In this document: piece after piece, positions 35,259-47,383 of the stretch | Layout: each line of letters starts with the position of its first letter | Position numbering within the stretch: position 1 is the first letter of the stretch | Origin: Meloidogyne chitwoodi | Taxonomy: Eukaryota; Nematoda; Chromadorea; Rhabditida; Meloidogynidae | Direction: 5' to 3' | Assembly (NCBI GenBank): GCA_015183035.1 | Contig: JACZZP010000009.1 | Span: forward strand, 930,001 to 994,000 | DNA: 64,000 nt | Made by a program: the position numbers and the translations under genes | Notes under the pieces: generated by a model | Told to the model about the DNA's origin: nothing | What the model saw: only the letters and a program-made list of their open reading frames with translations | Databases searched by the model: none

Positions 35259-35741
35259 TATTGAATTAAATTTTAGCCATGGATTGTTAAAAAATATAGT
35301 CGTACATCTCTTCTAATCAATTTATTTAAATATTAGTACATATTATTTTCTTTTTTTTTTTTGTATTATTTGTCTTAAATTGTTTTTGTTTTCTTTAATT
35401 TAGTTTAAAAGAAAATTTGGGTAATTTCTTTTAGTTTTTTTAAATATTTAGGACAAATGTACTAAAATTTTTGATATTTTTTTATTACTTATTGTTCTTT
35501 TATATACTCATCACTTAATATATTCTCTTTAATATATATATAGATGTGCATTTTTGTCTTTTTTGTTTGAAAGTTTAGAAAAAAATATTTTTATTAAAAA
35601 ATTAGGTTATAGAATTATATAAAAACTTTCAAATATATAAATGTTTTTAAATGATTAAAATTGTTTTTACTCGGTTTAAAATAAATAAATATATTATTTA
35701 TAATAATATAGGGATTAAAAAATATATATCTTTTTTTAATT
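35259..35741. other. Intergenic between convergent genes
   Basis: About 480 bp between the CDF stop and the OSCP1 stop. T-rich, no gene seen; probably both 3' UTRs. Confidence 0.5.
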
Positions 35742-37793
35742 TTAATTATTAACATTATTTGATCCTCTTTTAGCTGAACTACTTCTTTTATTAATTGACT
35801 TTTTATTATCAAACGTTGTTTGATCCATCATTTGTAATAAATCTTTTCCTTTTTTTGAAGGAGATTTTTCCAATGGAATTTTTTGTTTTTTATCTTTTTC
35901 TAAGTTCATCTAATTTTAAATAAATATTATTAATTAATTAAAATATAGGGTTGGGGTCACTTTAGTACCGCCAGTTCAGTCCCAGTACAAACTGAGCCAT
36001 TTCAGTACCAAATGTTTTTGTAGTAAAAAATTGGTTTTTTCTTCATTTTAATCTTCTTCCTTCATTTTTTGAAATTTATTTTACTTGGTTTATTATATTT
36101 AATCAATTTTTGTATGGTTTATCAAGAAAATACTTAAATTTTGGAAAAACACTGGTACTGAAATGACCCCTTTGCTTGGGATGAAATGGCGGTACTGAAG
36201 TGACAGACTGAAATGGCCCGTTTCGTAAAATATATTTATTTAAACCTCATTTAATGCTTTATTTAAAGCAGTCTTTTTTCCAATTGTTTGTTTATTTTTT
36301 GTTTTATTAATATCTTCTTTTATTTGTTTCTTATTATTAATTAATTTAGAAGAAGAAGAATATTCTCCTTTATTAATTTCATCTTCTTCAAATAAAAACA
36401 TTTCAAAATCATCAATTGGTTCATTAATATCATTTTTTATTAACATGCTTAATAATCCAAGTTCATCTCCACTTGTTGTATTTAAAGTTTGAGGAGTTTT
36501 TGTTGTTTTAATTGGAATTGGAATTAAAGAAGAAGAAGATTTTACCTTTTTTTAGAATTTATAATTTTTATTAACTAAAAATTAAATTACTTGTTCAGAT
36601 TCATTGGTTGTTTTGTACATATTTTGGCCTAAAGTAGTTCCTCTTATCATTGTACGATCCTAAAAATAATTATTTTTTTCTTTAATATAATAAATAAATT
36701 ATTATTTTTTTACTTGATAAACACTATCTGGTGAAACTTTAAAATTTTCATCAATAGGAAAATGTTCACTTCTAACTAATGCCCCATTTTCTACATAACG
36801 AACAGATCCTGGTACAACAGCATTATATGGAAGTTCAATTTGTTCTCCTTCTGGGAATAATATAAAACGACCATCTATTTATTAAAATATAATTTAATTA
36901 ATTAATTAATTAAAAAAAACCTTCCATTTGTTTATGTTCTCTAAGCATTAAACTAACTTTAACTCTGGCTCCGATAAGAAAATTTAATAATTCACATCTA
37001 ATTATAGCCATTTGCCAAAGTGGAGTATCACCAAAATGATCCATTAACTTTTTTTATTATTATTAAATTAATTATTTAATTAATTAAATTAAACTAATGT
37101 ATTTGTATAATCAAGAAGTTTTAATATTTGTTGATGAGATTGAAATATTGTTTTCATACCATCTATATGATTCATTGTAACTAATACTAATTCTGAAGGT
37201 TCTTTGCAAAGTAAAAATTGATATTTTATAGCCATTACCATTAAATCAAAAAGTTTATCCATACTTTTTTTTAAATAAATAAATATTAAATTAATAATTA
37301 ATTTATTAAAATAATTTGTATATCCTATCTCTTAGCTATAGGGATACCCAAGAGTCGTTGGGGTATCTTTCTTTTATTTAATAAATCTTTTAATTTTATT
37401 TAAAATAATAATTATTATTATCAATTAATTATTACCTTGCTTCATTTAAACGCATAACTGATGAATGAGCAATTTGTTCAAAAAATTGTTTAAGTCCTTT
37501 TCTGGTCATCCTTTTTTTAATAAATAAAAATATTTATATTTAAAGTATTTTAAATAATTTATTACATTTCTTTTGGTTCAAATAATTCATTTAAAAAATT
37601 AGTTTCTAACATTGAAGTAACAATATCACATAAAACCTTAATACTTTTTTCATTTCCAACATTTTGAGCCTTTTTTAAAATAAATAAAATAATAATTAAT
37701 TTATTTATTATTTACCTGTAATCTTTGTTCTAAAATATAAGCCATTTCTCCTCCCATATTTAAATAAAGAAAGGGCATTGCTTTAAAACTCAT
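35742..37793 (-). CDS. oscp1: OSCP1 (organic solute carrier partner 1) homolog
   Basis: OSCP1 is a conserved protein linked to cilia/basal bodies and organic solute transport modulation in other animals; its role in nematodes is unknown. About nine exons start at 37793 with MSFKAMPFLYLNMGGEMAYI, closely matching the family N-terminus (LPLLFLNLGGEMLYIL). Then LEQRLQAQNVGNEKSIKVLC, ELFEPKE, HSSVMRLNEARMDKLFDLMV, FLLCKEPSELVLVTMNHIDG and GARVKVSLMLREHKQMEDGR follow in family order. The C-terminal third is divergent, acidic then lysine-rich (INNKKQIKEDINKTKNKQ). The last short exon (KSPSKKGKDLLQMMDQ) follows an intron carrying a MITE-like element. The final exon joins plausibly, but its coding status is less certain than the rest. 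Confidence 0.87.
35948..36226. mobile_element. MITE-like inverted-repeat element in an OSCP1 intron
   Basis: The ends are imperfect inverted repeats. GTCACTTTAGTACCGCC near 35957 pairs with the complement of GGCGGTACTGAAGTGAC near 36189-36204. GCCATTTCAGTACC (about 35997) pairs with GGTACTGAAATGACC (about 36152-36167). The octamer AAAATATA flanks both sides (35940-35947 and 36227-36234), consistent with an 8-bp target duplication as in hAT or Merlin families, though the site is A+T rich and could match by chance. No ORF inside. Confidence 0.6.
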
Positions 37794-38113
37794 ATTTTTT
37801 AAAAATAATAAATAAAATAAATATTTATTATAAATATTATTATTTTTATAAAAAAATATTTGTTTATTACTTCCTTCCTTATATAATAGTTACCAAGGTG
37901 ATATTATTAAAGGGAAGTTTATTTACTTAAATAATTTATTTTTTCTTTAATAAAAATCTTTAAATGAACACAATTAAATACATTTTATTTTAAATTATAA
38001 TAATTAAATATATAAAAAATAACAAAATATAATTTTTAAATAAATATCATCTAGTTAAATAATAAGACCAATAAAAAATGTTGAATACTAAAATATAATT
38101 ATTTAAAAATAAA

Positions 38114-39894
38114 TTAATTAATTAATTTACTAGCAAAAATAAGAGGAAAAGCACGAGCACAAAAATAATCTATTTTATGTCCCATTTGTCCATGTATATA
38201 AGTATTTACAACAGAACCTCTAGAATTTTGATAACGATCAGCAAGATTTTCTCTAAATGTTGTATAATAACCATCATTATTTTGATTTTGATTATTTCTA
38301 AAAAATAAATAAATTAATTAATAATTAATTAAATTACAATGCAACCATCATTGTTTGATCTGTTTGTCCCATTACAAGAGCTCGAAATCTTCTTTGACTT
38401 TTAGCTTTACGATATTGATCTAATTCATATATTTTATCAATGTAACCAATTATAGCCATTTCACATAAAGACATAAATATAAAAAATATTGAAACAAAAA
38501 AGAAAAGATCTAAAGCCTTTAAATTAAAATTAATTTATTATTAAATTAAAAAAAAACTTTTAAATAAGAAACTCTTGGAAGATTTTGTACAACATTACCC
38601 ATTTGATAAATTAAAGCACAAGCAGCATTTACACATAAAAGAATACGTGCAGGTAATGCATATCTATCAATCCAAAAACTTATCCAAGAAATAAAAACAA
38701 ATAAATATGAAGGTAAATAAGCCTTTTTTAATTTAATTAAATAATTTTTATATTTTTTTTAATTTTTAAAAAAATAAATAAAGAAATATATCCTAAAATT
38801 GTTTTATTCCCTTGGCAATTAATTTAATTAAATTTTTTTTAAAAATACGTGCCTTTTTTTAGAATTTAATTATTAAAGGAATATTCTCTTAAAAAATACC
38901 TGAACAATATAATAACCATATAAACGTTTAAATTTAAAATTAATTAAAAGTTGATCAAAAGCACCAGAATTATATTGTCTTAGTAATCGATTATATGTTA
39001 AATTAACAAAACGAAAATCAGGTAATTGAAGTTTTTCAGTAGCAACAGTTACTGGATTCCAATTAAGCCAAGAAAGTCTAACCTCTGCTATAGGATAACC
39101 ACAAGATTCTAAAATAAGAAAACAACTTTGTGTGTCTAAAGGAAAATTAGCAAATCCATCACCCATTGTGCAATGACCCTTTTTGTTTAAAAAATAAATT
39201 AAAATTAAAATTAAATTAAAATAACTTGAACTCTAATTCTATGATTTAACCAAACAGTTCCATTATTATAAATAATTAATAAAATATTTGATTCAGGAGA
39301 AGTATGAATATAAGTATTTTGACTTTTTAATTATTTAAATTAAATTTAATTAATTATAAAATAACCTATTTATAAAACAAAGATTTGGAGTCCAAATTTT
39401 CTGAGCTAAAGATTCATCTAATGATAAATTACTTTTACAACTTAAATGAGAATAAGATAATCGAGGATCAGACCATATTTGTGAAAACCAAAGGTCAACA
39501 ATAAAAGAAGAACTTATTTCACTTATTGAACTTATATCTTGAATTGTTACCTTTTTTTAATTAAATAAAAATAAAATAAATAAATTGTTAAAGTATTTAT
39601 TAATTAAATAATTATAAAGGGAAAGATCTGTTATAATTTTAATAATTATTTTAAAAACATTTAAATATTTCTTTATAAATATTTTTTAAAAACCTCAGCT
39701 TGTACATTAATAATTTCTCCATCATTATTATTATTATTATTAGGCTTATTTGCTTTGTCATAGTCTTTAAGTAATTGGGCCATTAATGATTTTCCTTGAG
39801 ATGAAGGAATACAAAGTTTTTTAGTTGTTGTTAATAAAATAAAATTAATTAATAATAAAATATTTAAAAAAATTAATAAATATTTATTTAACAT
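38114..39894 (-). CDS. Cys-loop ligand-gated ion channel subunit (probably anion-selective)
   Basis: Pentameric neurotransmitter-gated channel subunit of the plasma membrane. [18 protein letters not shown] is a signal peptide. The extracellular domain shows [40 protein letters not shown] and the Cys-loop block [20 protein letters not shown]1 is [20 protein letters not shown], then [19 protein letters not shown] (M2) and [20 protein letters not shown] (M3). The PAR triplet before M2 is the usual anion-channel mark in this family, so a GABA-, glutamate- or amine-gated chloride channel is likely; the ligand cannot be read from sequence. The M3-M4 loop is short, and the last hydrophobic part ([15 protein letters not shown]) is a short M4. 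Cys-loop spacing as spliced here is 15 residues instead of 13. Confidence 0.85.
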
Positions 39895-42392
39895 TTTTAT
39901 TTATTTTTTTTAAATCTAAAAAATAAAATAAAAAAAATTTTGGTCCAATAAATAAATATTTTTTTATTTATTTTTATTTAAAAAAAGCAATTTCCGCTTT
40001 ATTTTCCTATTTCGTTTATAAATGCAAATGGGTCTTTTATTTAAAAGTTTTTTTAACAATTTATTATTTTGGGGATTTTAAAGTAAAAATATATTGAGCG
40101 GAAAAGTCTTTTTTTTAAATTATTATTTATTATTCAATAATTATTTTTAAAGAAAAATAAATAAATACTTTTTTTATTTTTTAGTTATTCTCAATTGCAT
40201 TCTTTTTTTTTTAAAATAATCTTCAATTCTTTTAGTTAATTTTTGGAATAAATAAAAAAATATTTTTTTAAATTTTTAATTTTCTTTTCTTTCTTCATTT
40301 AATTAACGTCATTATTAAAATAATTATTTTAAATATTTTGATGGATATTTTAATGCTTCTCTTAAAATATATTTTCTTTTTTTTTAATTCAAATAATTCA
40401 TCATTATTATTTATTTATTATTTAAAAAATCAATATTTATTTTAATTAAATAAATATATTTATTTATTTATTTTAATTAAAATATTATTTATATTTTTTT
40501 CCTTTAAATAAATAAATAAATATTATTTTGCCCTTAAAGAAAAATGAAACTACCTAACAATTCCTTTATATTTATTTATTATTTTCTTTGTTTTAAAATT
40601 ATTTTCCCTAGACTAATCCAAAAAATTCAAAAGATTTTTTTCAAAAGAATTAAAAAAAAGATATATATTCTTTTTTTTTTATTTTATTTTTCAATCTTCT
40701 TAATTAAATATTTAAAAAATAAAAAAATAAGATTAAATAATTAAAGAAATTATTTTTATTAAAATTTAGAATTTTTAAATAAATAGAAAATTAAATCAAG
40801 TTTTTCCTTTAAATAATTTCTAAATAATTAAAATAATTATTTATATTTAAAAAAAATATATATTTTTTTAAATTTTCTTTTCCTTTTTTTGTTAAATTTC
40901 TCTAAATATATATTTATTTATTTATTTTCAAGAAAAGAATTTTATTTTATTTTTTTACGTTCGAATAGATAATTTTAAATATTCAGAAATTCTTTTTTAA
41001 ATAAATAATATATAAAAGCTAATTATTAAAATTAATTTTTATTTAATTTTTATAATTACCTAAATTTAATTTTTCTTTCTTTTTTAAATAATTTTAATTT
41101 TAAATAAATTAAAAAATAATTAATTAAAACAAAAGCCTTGAAAAAACCTTTTCTTAGGTTGTCTAAAGACCTTTTAATAATTTAAAAAATTAATATTTAA
41201 TTATATATATTTTATTAATTTAATTTTTACTTTAAACAATAATATTTAATTAATTATTATTTTAAATATTCGCCCACATAAATATAATAAGCATTTATTT
41301 ATTTTTTATATTATTATTATTTTCCCATAAATTAATATTTATTTTTATTATTTAAATATTAATCTAAATTTTAAAAATTAAAAAAAAATATATATTTTAA
41401 TTAATTTGAGTTTTTTTTTATTTTTAAGATAAAGGAAATAAAAGAAAAAAAAATTTTATTATTTTAAATAAAGTACATTTTTTTAATTTTTTTTTAAATT
41501 TAATTCTTTGTTTAGGTAGCTTTTTCCCTTTCTTTATTTTTTTTAATTTTAATTAAAATATATATATTTATTTAAATAGCTTTATTTAATTTTATTTAAA
41601 TTATATAAAATATTTTAAATAATAAAATCTTTTTTAATTAAATTTAGATATTTGAGGATAATTAATTTTTTAAAAATAGAAATTTAATTTAAATTTCTAT
41701 TTTTAGAATTTTTTTAATTAAAAAATATTATTTTAGAATTCTTATTAAAAACTTTATTTGAAAAATAAAAATATTTTTTTAATATTTATTTACATCTACA
41801 AATAAAAAAATATTAATTAATTTTTATTTAAAAAAAATAATATTTTTTTAATTATTTCTTTTATTAAAAATTTAAGCAAAAAAAAATTATTTGTTTTTTA
41901 ATAAATTTTTAGACAATTAAATAAATAAATAAATATTTATTTATTTTTTAAAATATTATTTAAATAAAAATATTTTTAAATTTAAAAATAATTAAAAAAT
42001 AATATTAGAAAATAATTTCAAATATTAATTTTTATTTATTTATTTATTTATTTTAAATTTCAATTTTCTGATTTTATCACGCAAAAAGATTTTCAATTAT
42101 TTTTTCTTGTCTATTTATATTTTAATTGGAAAAAAAGAAAATGTTTATTTATTAGAAAAAGAAATAATAAGAAGATATAAAATAATTAAATTTTATTAAA
42201 ATAAATTTAAAATAAATTATAATATTTTAAAATATAATTTTAAATTTAAATAAAATATAATTTTTTACCAAAAAAAAACTAAGAAATTAATTCTTTTTTA
42301 ATTATAAATTAATATTTATTTATTTTGGTTGCTTAGCATCATCTTTAAAATTAAATATATAAATAATTTTCCAGAATTATTTAAATAAATAA
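39895..42392. other. Long A+T-rich intergenic stretch between divergent genes
   Basis: About 2.5 kb separating the divergent channel and GPCR genes, almost all A/T. An open frame at 40544-40744 encodes only a lysine/isoleucine/phenylalanine-rich string and is not called. The promoters of both receptors should lie here but no motif is distinct. Confidence 0.55.
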
Positions 42393-43901
42393 ATGAATTC
42401 ATCTTCTTATTTATTAAATATTAAACAAAAAGAAGAAGAAGAAGAATGTCTTCATTATATAATTCAAAGTCCAGATCCAACAAATTCAATTTTAGCTATA
42501 ATAATTTTTGGAATAATTTATTTAAATATTTTTATTTTTGGTTTATTAGGCAATTTAGCAATTGTTTTATTAACATTACGTTGTAGACATTTAAGATCAG
42601 TTCAAAATATTTTTATTTTAAATTTGGCTATTTCTGATGTTATTGTTTGCCTGTTATCTTTACCTTTTACTTTTATTTCAAATATTTTTAAAGAATGGTT
42701 ATTTGGTTCTGTTATTTGTCATTTATTACCAATGATTCAAGTAAATATTATTTAATTAAATTTAAAATTAAATTAATAATTAAAATATAATTAATTAAAT
42801 TTTTATTTTAAATTAATAAAGGCTGTTTCTGTATTAGTATCAACATTTTCCTTATCAGCAATAGCCATTGACAGATATTTATTAGTTCATTGTCCATATA
42901 ATCATTCACTTAGTCCAATACAAGCAACTATAGTTGCTTGTATTTTATGGGCTTTTTCTTTATTTATTTCATTACCTTATGCTTATTATATGGGCTTAGA
43001 AGAATATGAAGGATATTGTGGACAAGTATTTTTAAATAATTTAATTAATTAATTAAAAAATAAAAGTTTTGTTCTGAACAATGGCCAAATACTCAAATAA
43101 GGAGAGGATATGCTTTATCTGTTTTAGCACTTCAATTTCTTTTACCTTTTATTACAATGTCTTTTTGTTATATTTCTATATTTTCTAAGCTTAAAAGAAG
43201 AAATAATAAAAAATTAAAAAAATTAAATGAAAGACAAAATATATTAAATTTAAATAATAATAATAATAATTTTATAGAAAATAATGGATTAATTATTATT
43301 GAAGAAAAGGTGGTTATTTTTTAAATAAATAATTAAATTATCTTAACAATATTTATTTAAAATAACCAAAATATCCAAATAAAATTAAATATTAATTTAT
43401 TTTAATTTTTTTAATTTAAATAATTTTAATATAAATTTAAATTTAAAGGAAGGATGTTTAAATACAAAAATAACAAAAACAACAACTTTAAATTCTTCAT
43501 CTAAATTAAAATTAAATTCTTCTAATAATAATAATAATAATATAATAAATAAACAACAAAGAAGGACAACAACAATATTAGCAACTGTTGTTTTATTTTT
43601 TGGTTTAGCCTGGTTACCTCAAAATGTTTTAACAATGATAATAGAATATGATATACAATTATTATATTTTAATGAAAATAATACTAATTATTTATATTTA
43701 TTTTCACTTATATCACATTGGTATTTTTATTTATATTTATTTATTTTTTATTTTTAAAAAAGTCTTGCAATGACTACAAATGTTGCTAATCCAATACTTT
43801 ATGCTTGGTTAAATCCAACATTTAAAGAATTATTTATTAAAACAATAAATCCATTAATTTTTAGAAGAAAAAGTCAAAGAAGAAGAAAAGAAAATCTTTA
43901 A
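42393..43901 (+). CDS. Rhodopsin-family GPCR, neuropeptide Y/F receptor-like
   Basis: Seven-TM neuropeptide receptor of the plasma membrane. The first exon (42393-42740) encodes an acidic N-terminus (KEEEEEC), TM1 with GLLGNLAIVLLTL, TM2 LNLAISDVIVCLLSLPF and EWLFGSVICHLLPMIQ (conserved ECL1 Trp and TM3 Cys). Exon 2 (from 42822) gives AIAIDRYLLVHCPYN, the DRY motif and NPY-type intracellular loop 2. Later exons give LQFLLPFITMSFCYISIFSK (TM5), a long Asn-rich third loop, LATVVLFFGLAWLPQN (TM6, CWxP reduced to AWLP) and NVANPILYAWLNPTFKELF (NPxxY). The C-tail is basic (RRKSQRRRKEN). Sequence style is closest to NPY/NPF receptors (npr genes of C. elegans). The ligand is unknown. Confidence 0.87.
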
Positions 43902-44468
43902 TTAATAATTAAATAATAAATAATAAATATATTTAAATTAATAAAAATATTTATTATTTAAATTGTTTATTTTTTAAATAATATGAGTTTTAATAATTTA
44001 ATTTTAAAATAATTATTATTTATATTTAATTAAATCTTCTAATTTAATTTAAAATAAATAATTAAATTTTACCTTTCTTTAATTATCTCTAATATTTTAT
44101 TAAACTTTTAATTTTTAATAATTAAATTTCACTTTTAACTCAAAGAAAATAATTTTATTAAATTTTTATATTTTACAAGAAAATTAAAAAAAATATATAT
44201 TTTATAAAAATAATAAGAATATTAACTTTTATTTATTTTTAAAAATAAGCGAAAATATAATGGAATAATTAAGTAAAAATATAAAAATTAATTTCACATT
44301 AATTTAAAAAAAGTTTAATTTTCTAAGAAAATATTTAAAAAATAAGAGAAAATTGAGGTTAATTTTATTTTATAAAATTAAAGTATTTTTAAACATAAAG
44401 TGAAGGTAAAAATATATTTAAAATAAAAAAACCCGTTTAATAAAATATTTATTTATTTATCTTCTCAT
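43902..44468. other. Intergenic between convergent genes
   Basis: About 570 bp, A+T rich, between the GPCR stop and the stop of the minus-strand four-TM gene; nothing else seen. Confidence 0.5.
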
Positions 44469-45429
44469 CTATCTAGCACTATTTAATGTTTTTAAAGGAG
44501 TACTATAAGCTAAACAATAATTCATATAATTATTTCTTTCAGTAAAATATCTTCAAAAATTAAATAAAATTAAATAAAAATTTAAATAAATTAATTACCT
44601 ATTACAATTATAAATAATTTTTATAAACCAAATTTCTAATAAAAAATTAATAAAATATAAAATTAAAAAGCCATAAACTCTAGTTAATAATTCTGATGAG
44701 AGAGAAACAGTTGATTGACCAGGAAATTCATTAAATGGAATTACATTTAATAAACGATAAAAAATAGATAAATTAGTTAAAATAGCAATTATTCCAATTA
44801 TTAAAATAATAAATAAACAAAATAATGCAAAACACTATTTTTTTAAAAATAAATAAATTTAATTTAATTTAAATTAATTAAAAATTACCTGAATAATTAA
44901 ATGAGGAATTAAAAGAATTGAAGAATTTTTCTTTAATCCAAATAAAAGAAATAAAATAAAAATAAAAGAAAAACCCAAACAAATTGATTCAATAATAAAT
45001 GCTTTTTTAACATAATTACTGTAATACCAAATATTTAATTTATTTAAATCTTCTTTTTGTTGAAGTAAAATTAATAATGAATTTAAAAAATAAATCTTTT
45101 TTAAAAATTAAAATTAAATTAAAATAATTAAATAATACCAAAATTAAAATAATTTCAATAAAAGCAATTAAATAAGAACCAGTTTTTATATGAAAAAAAT
45201 TAAAAAAACATGTATAATTATCTGAAGATTCATCAAATTGTATTGCTTTAGGAAGACCATTTTCAGATAAATTATTATTTAATAATCTTTTTTTTCTTTT
45301 TAAATTATTTGTTGTTTGATTATTATTATTATTATTAAAATAACTTTTTTTAAATTAATTAATAATAAATAAAAATAAATAAATAAACCTGTTAAATGGA
45401 ATTCTTCCCAATACAAATCGTCCACTCAT
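44469..45429 (-). CDS. Four-TM membrane protein, possibly LAPTM-like
   Basis: About five exons from ATG 45429 (MSGRFVLGRIPFN) to TAG 44471, roughly 240 residues. An Asn-rich soluble segment precedes CFFNFFHIKTGSYLIAFIEI, which starts TM1. Further hydrophobic segments are IIESICLGFSFIFILFLLFG, CFALFCLFIILIIGIIAIL and VYGFLILYFINFLLEIWFI. A short tail ends in STPLKTLNSAR. The Cys-Cys-like H-x-R/K-T-G entry into TM1 is reminiscent of nematode LAPTM-type lysosomal four-TM proteins, but I cannot confirm it. The gene at 54595-55921 has the same architecture. A MITE-like fold-back lies just upstream. Confidence 0.6.
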
Positions 45430-46738
45430 TAATTAATTAAAAAACAATTTTTAAATATTTTATTAAAATAATTCTTGCTCTTATTAAAATTATTTATTCA
45501 AAATTAGTAAAAGGCAAAATACAGTCCAGACAAAACACTGTCTTCCCAAAATATTTTAATTTTATTATTTTTTAAATTAAAATAATTTTATGAGATATTT
45601 TAAGTTTTCAGTAAATATGTTTACCAAAAACAAAAATTAAAATATTTTTTAGACGGTGTTTTGGTCAGATTGTGATTTGCCCCGACACAATTAAAAATAA
45701 TAAAATAAATATTTTTTATAAAAAATTGAATCCTCTAGAGGTTAAAAAAGAAGGAAAAAATAAAATAAAATAAAAAAGTTAAAAAAGAAAAGACAAAATA
45801 AATAAATGGCATTTTTTGCCGCCTTTTAGGAAAATAAAAATAAAAAATCTCTTAAATTTATTTTAAATATTTTAAAGAAAGTAGTAGCAGTAGAACTGTT
45901 TTTTTATTTTAAATTTTATAAAAATTTTATTTTTTAGTAAATTTTTAAGTGTCAAATAAAATTATCTCTCTTTCCAAAATTAAATTTGTCAAAAATAAGG
46001 GCAAAGAAATATATTTATTTATTTATTTAGAGAAATTGAAAAAATATATAAAGCAAAATAAAAATAAAAATCGATTTGGACATAAAGCATTGTGAAAAAT
46101 AAAATAAAAAAGAAAAGAATTATATTAAGAAAAATTGTGGGGCAGCCCTTAAAAAAATAAAAAGGACAAAATAAATAAATAAATATTTATTTTATTTATT
46201 TATTTATTTTTTAATAAAAATAATTATTAAATAAAATTATTTCTCTAAAAATATTTAATCTTTTAGACCTTCTGGAAATATTATTTATTTATACCTGCCT
46301 ACTATAAAATTGCTAAATAAACAAAATGACCCTTTGAAAAGACAGATAAATTAATTATTTGTTTTAACTTTTTTCTCGATAATTTTAATTAATTAATTAT
46401 TAAATAATAATAATAATATTATTATTTATATAATATTTAATTATTAAATAAAATAAAAAAGAAAATAAATTTATTTAATAAAAATAAAAAAAGAAAATTA
46501 GGAAAAAATAAAATAATTTTAAAAATAATTTTTTGTTTTTTTTTAATAAAGAATAAATGGAAAGAATTTTGGCATTTCTAATAAAACAAATAAATTTAAT
46601 TATATCTAAATAATAAAATTAGAGATCATTTAAATAATATAACAAAATTATAAAAAAGAAAAGAATTTTTAAAAATAATAATAATTAAATTAATTAATTA
46701 ATTAATTAAATTTAATATATTTATTTTTTTAATTTTCT
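45430..46738. other. Intergenic with a fold-back element
   Basis: About 1.3 kb. It contains the inverted-repeat element at 45513-45683 directly upstream of the four-TM gene. The rest is A+T-rich without a gene. Confidence 0.5.
45513..45683. mobile_element. MITE-like fold-back element
   Basis: About 171 bp with imperfect inverted ends of roughly 50 bp. GGCAAAATACAGTCCAGACA and AAACACTGTCT...AATATTTTAATTTT on the left match the complement of AAAATTAAAATATTTTTTAG, ACGGTGTTTTGGTC and AGATTGTGATTTGCC on the right. No ORF and no clear target duplication. It lies about 85 bp upstream of the four-TM gene start, so it could influence its promoter. Confidence 0.6.
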
Positions 46739-47383
46739 CTAAATAATTTCTTCAATATCTTCTCCAACATTCATTCTGACATGTTTAAATCCTTTTTGAT
46801 TATATTTGTAATGTTTAATAAAATAATAATTTGTAAATAAAAGAATTCCAAAAACAAATAAAATAATTAAGCAAATAATTATTAAAAACTGAAATTAAAT
46901 TAATTATTAAATTATTTAATTTAAATTTATTTATAATTATTAATTAATTTAATTTACTTTTTTAATTAATAATTGATTATTTTCTAAATATTCAATTTTA
47001 TTTTTAATTAAATTAAAATATTCTGTTTGTTTTTTTAATTCAAATTTTGCCTGAAAATAAATAAAAATTAATTAATTAATTAAAATTAATTAATTAATTA
47101 CTTTATCTAAATCACCAATAAAATTTTTACTAAATTCTTCAAGTAAAAATTGTAAATCTTTTTGTTGATAATTCTAAAAATAAATTAATTAAAATTAATA
47201 AAATTAATAAAAAACCTTTTTATTAATTAATCCATTAATTAATAAAATATCCATAATTTCTTTATTATTATTTTGATTTAATTCTAATTTTAATGCTTTT
47301 TTAGGTTTTTGAGTTGTTATTAAATTAGAATTAATATTTTCAATTAAAAATAAATTAATAATTAAAATAATAATTAATTTCAT
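46739..47383 (-). CDS. Small type I membrane protein with coiled-coil ectodomain
   Basis: I do not recognise the family. Four exons join in phase from ATG 47383 to TAG 46741, about 150 residues. MKLIIILIINLFLIENINS is a signal peptide. A polar, Lys/Glu/Asn-rich, probably helical region follows (KKALKLELNQNNKEIMD, QQKDLQFLLEEFSKNF, KFELKKQTEYFNLIKNKIEY). Then comes a TM segment FLIIICLIILFVFGILLFTN and a cytosolic tail YYFIKHYKYNQKGFKHVRMN ending VGEDIEEII. Support is the maintained frame across three canonical introns and a coherent signal-coil-TM-tail layout. No homolog can be named. Confidence 0.6.

Noticed and set aside
40544..40744. 66-codon hydrophobic/lysine-rich frame
   Set aside because: Composition is what random A+T-rich sequence gives; no splice partners.
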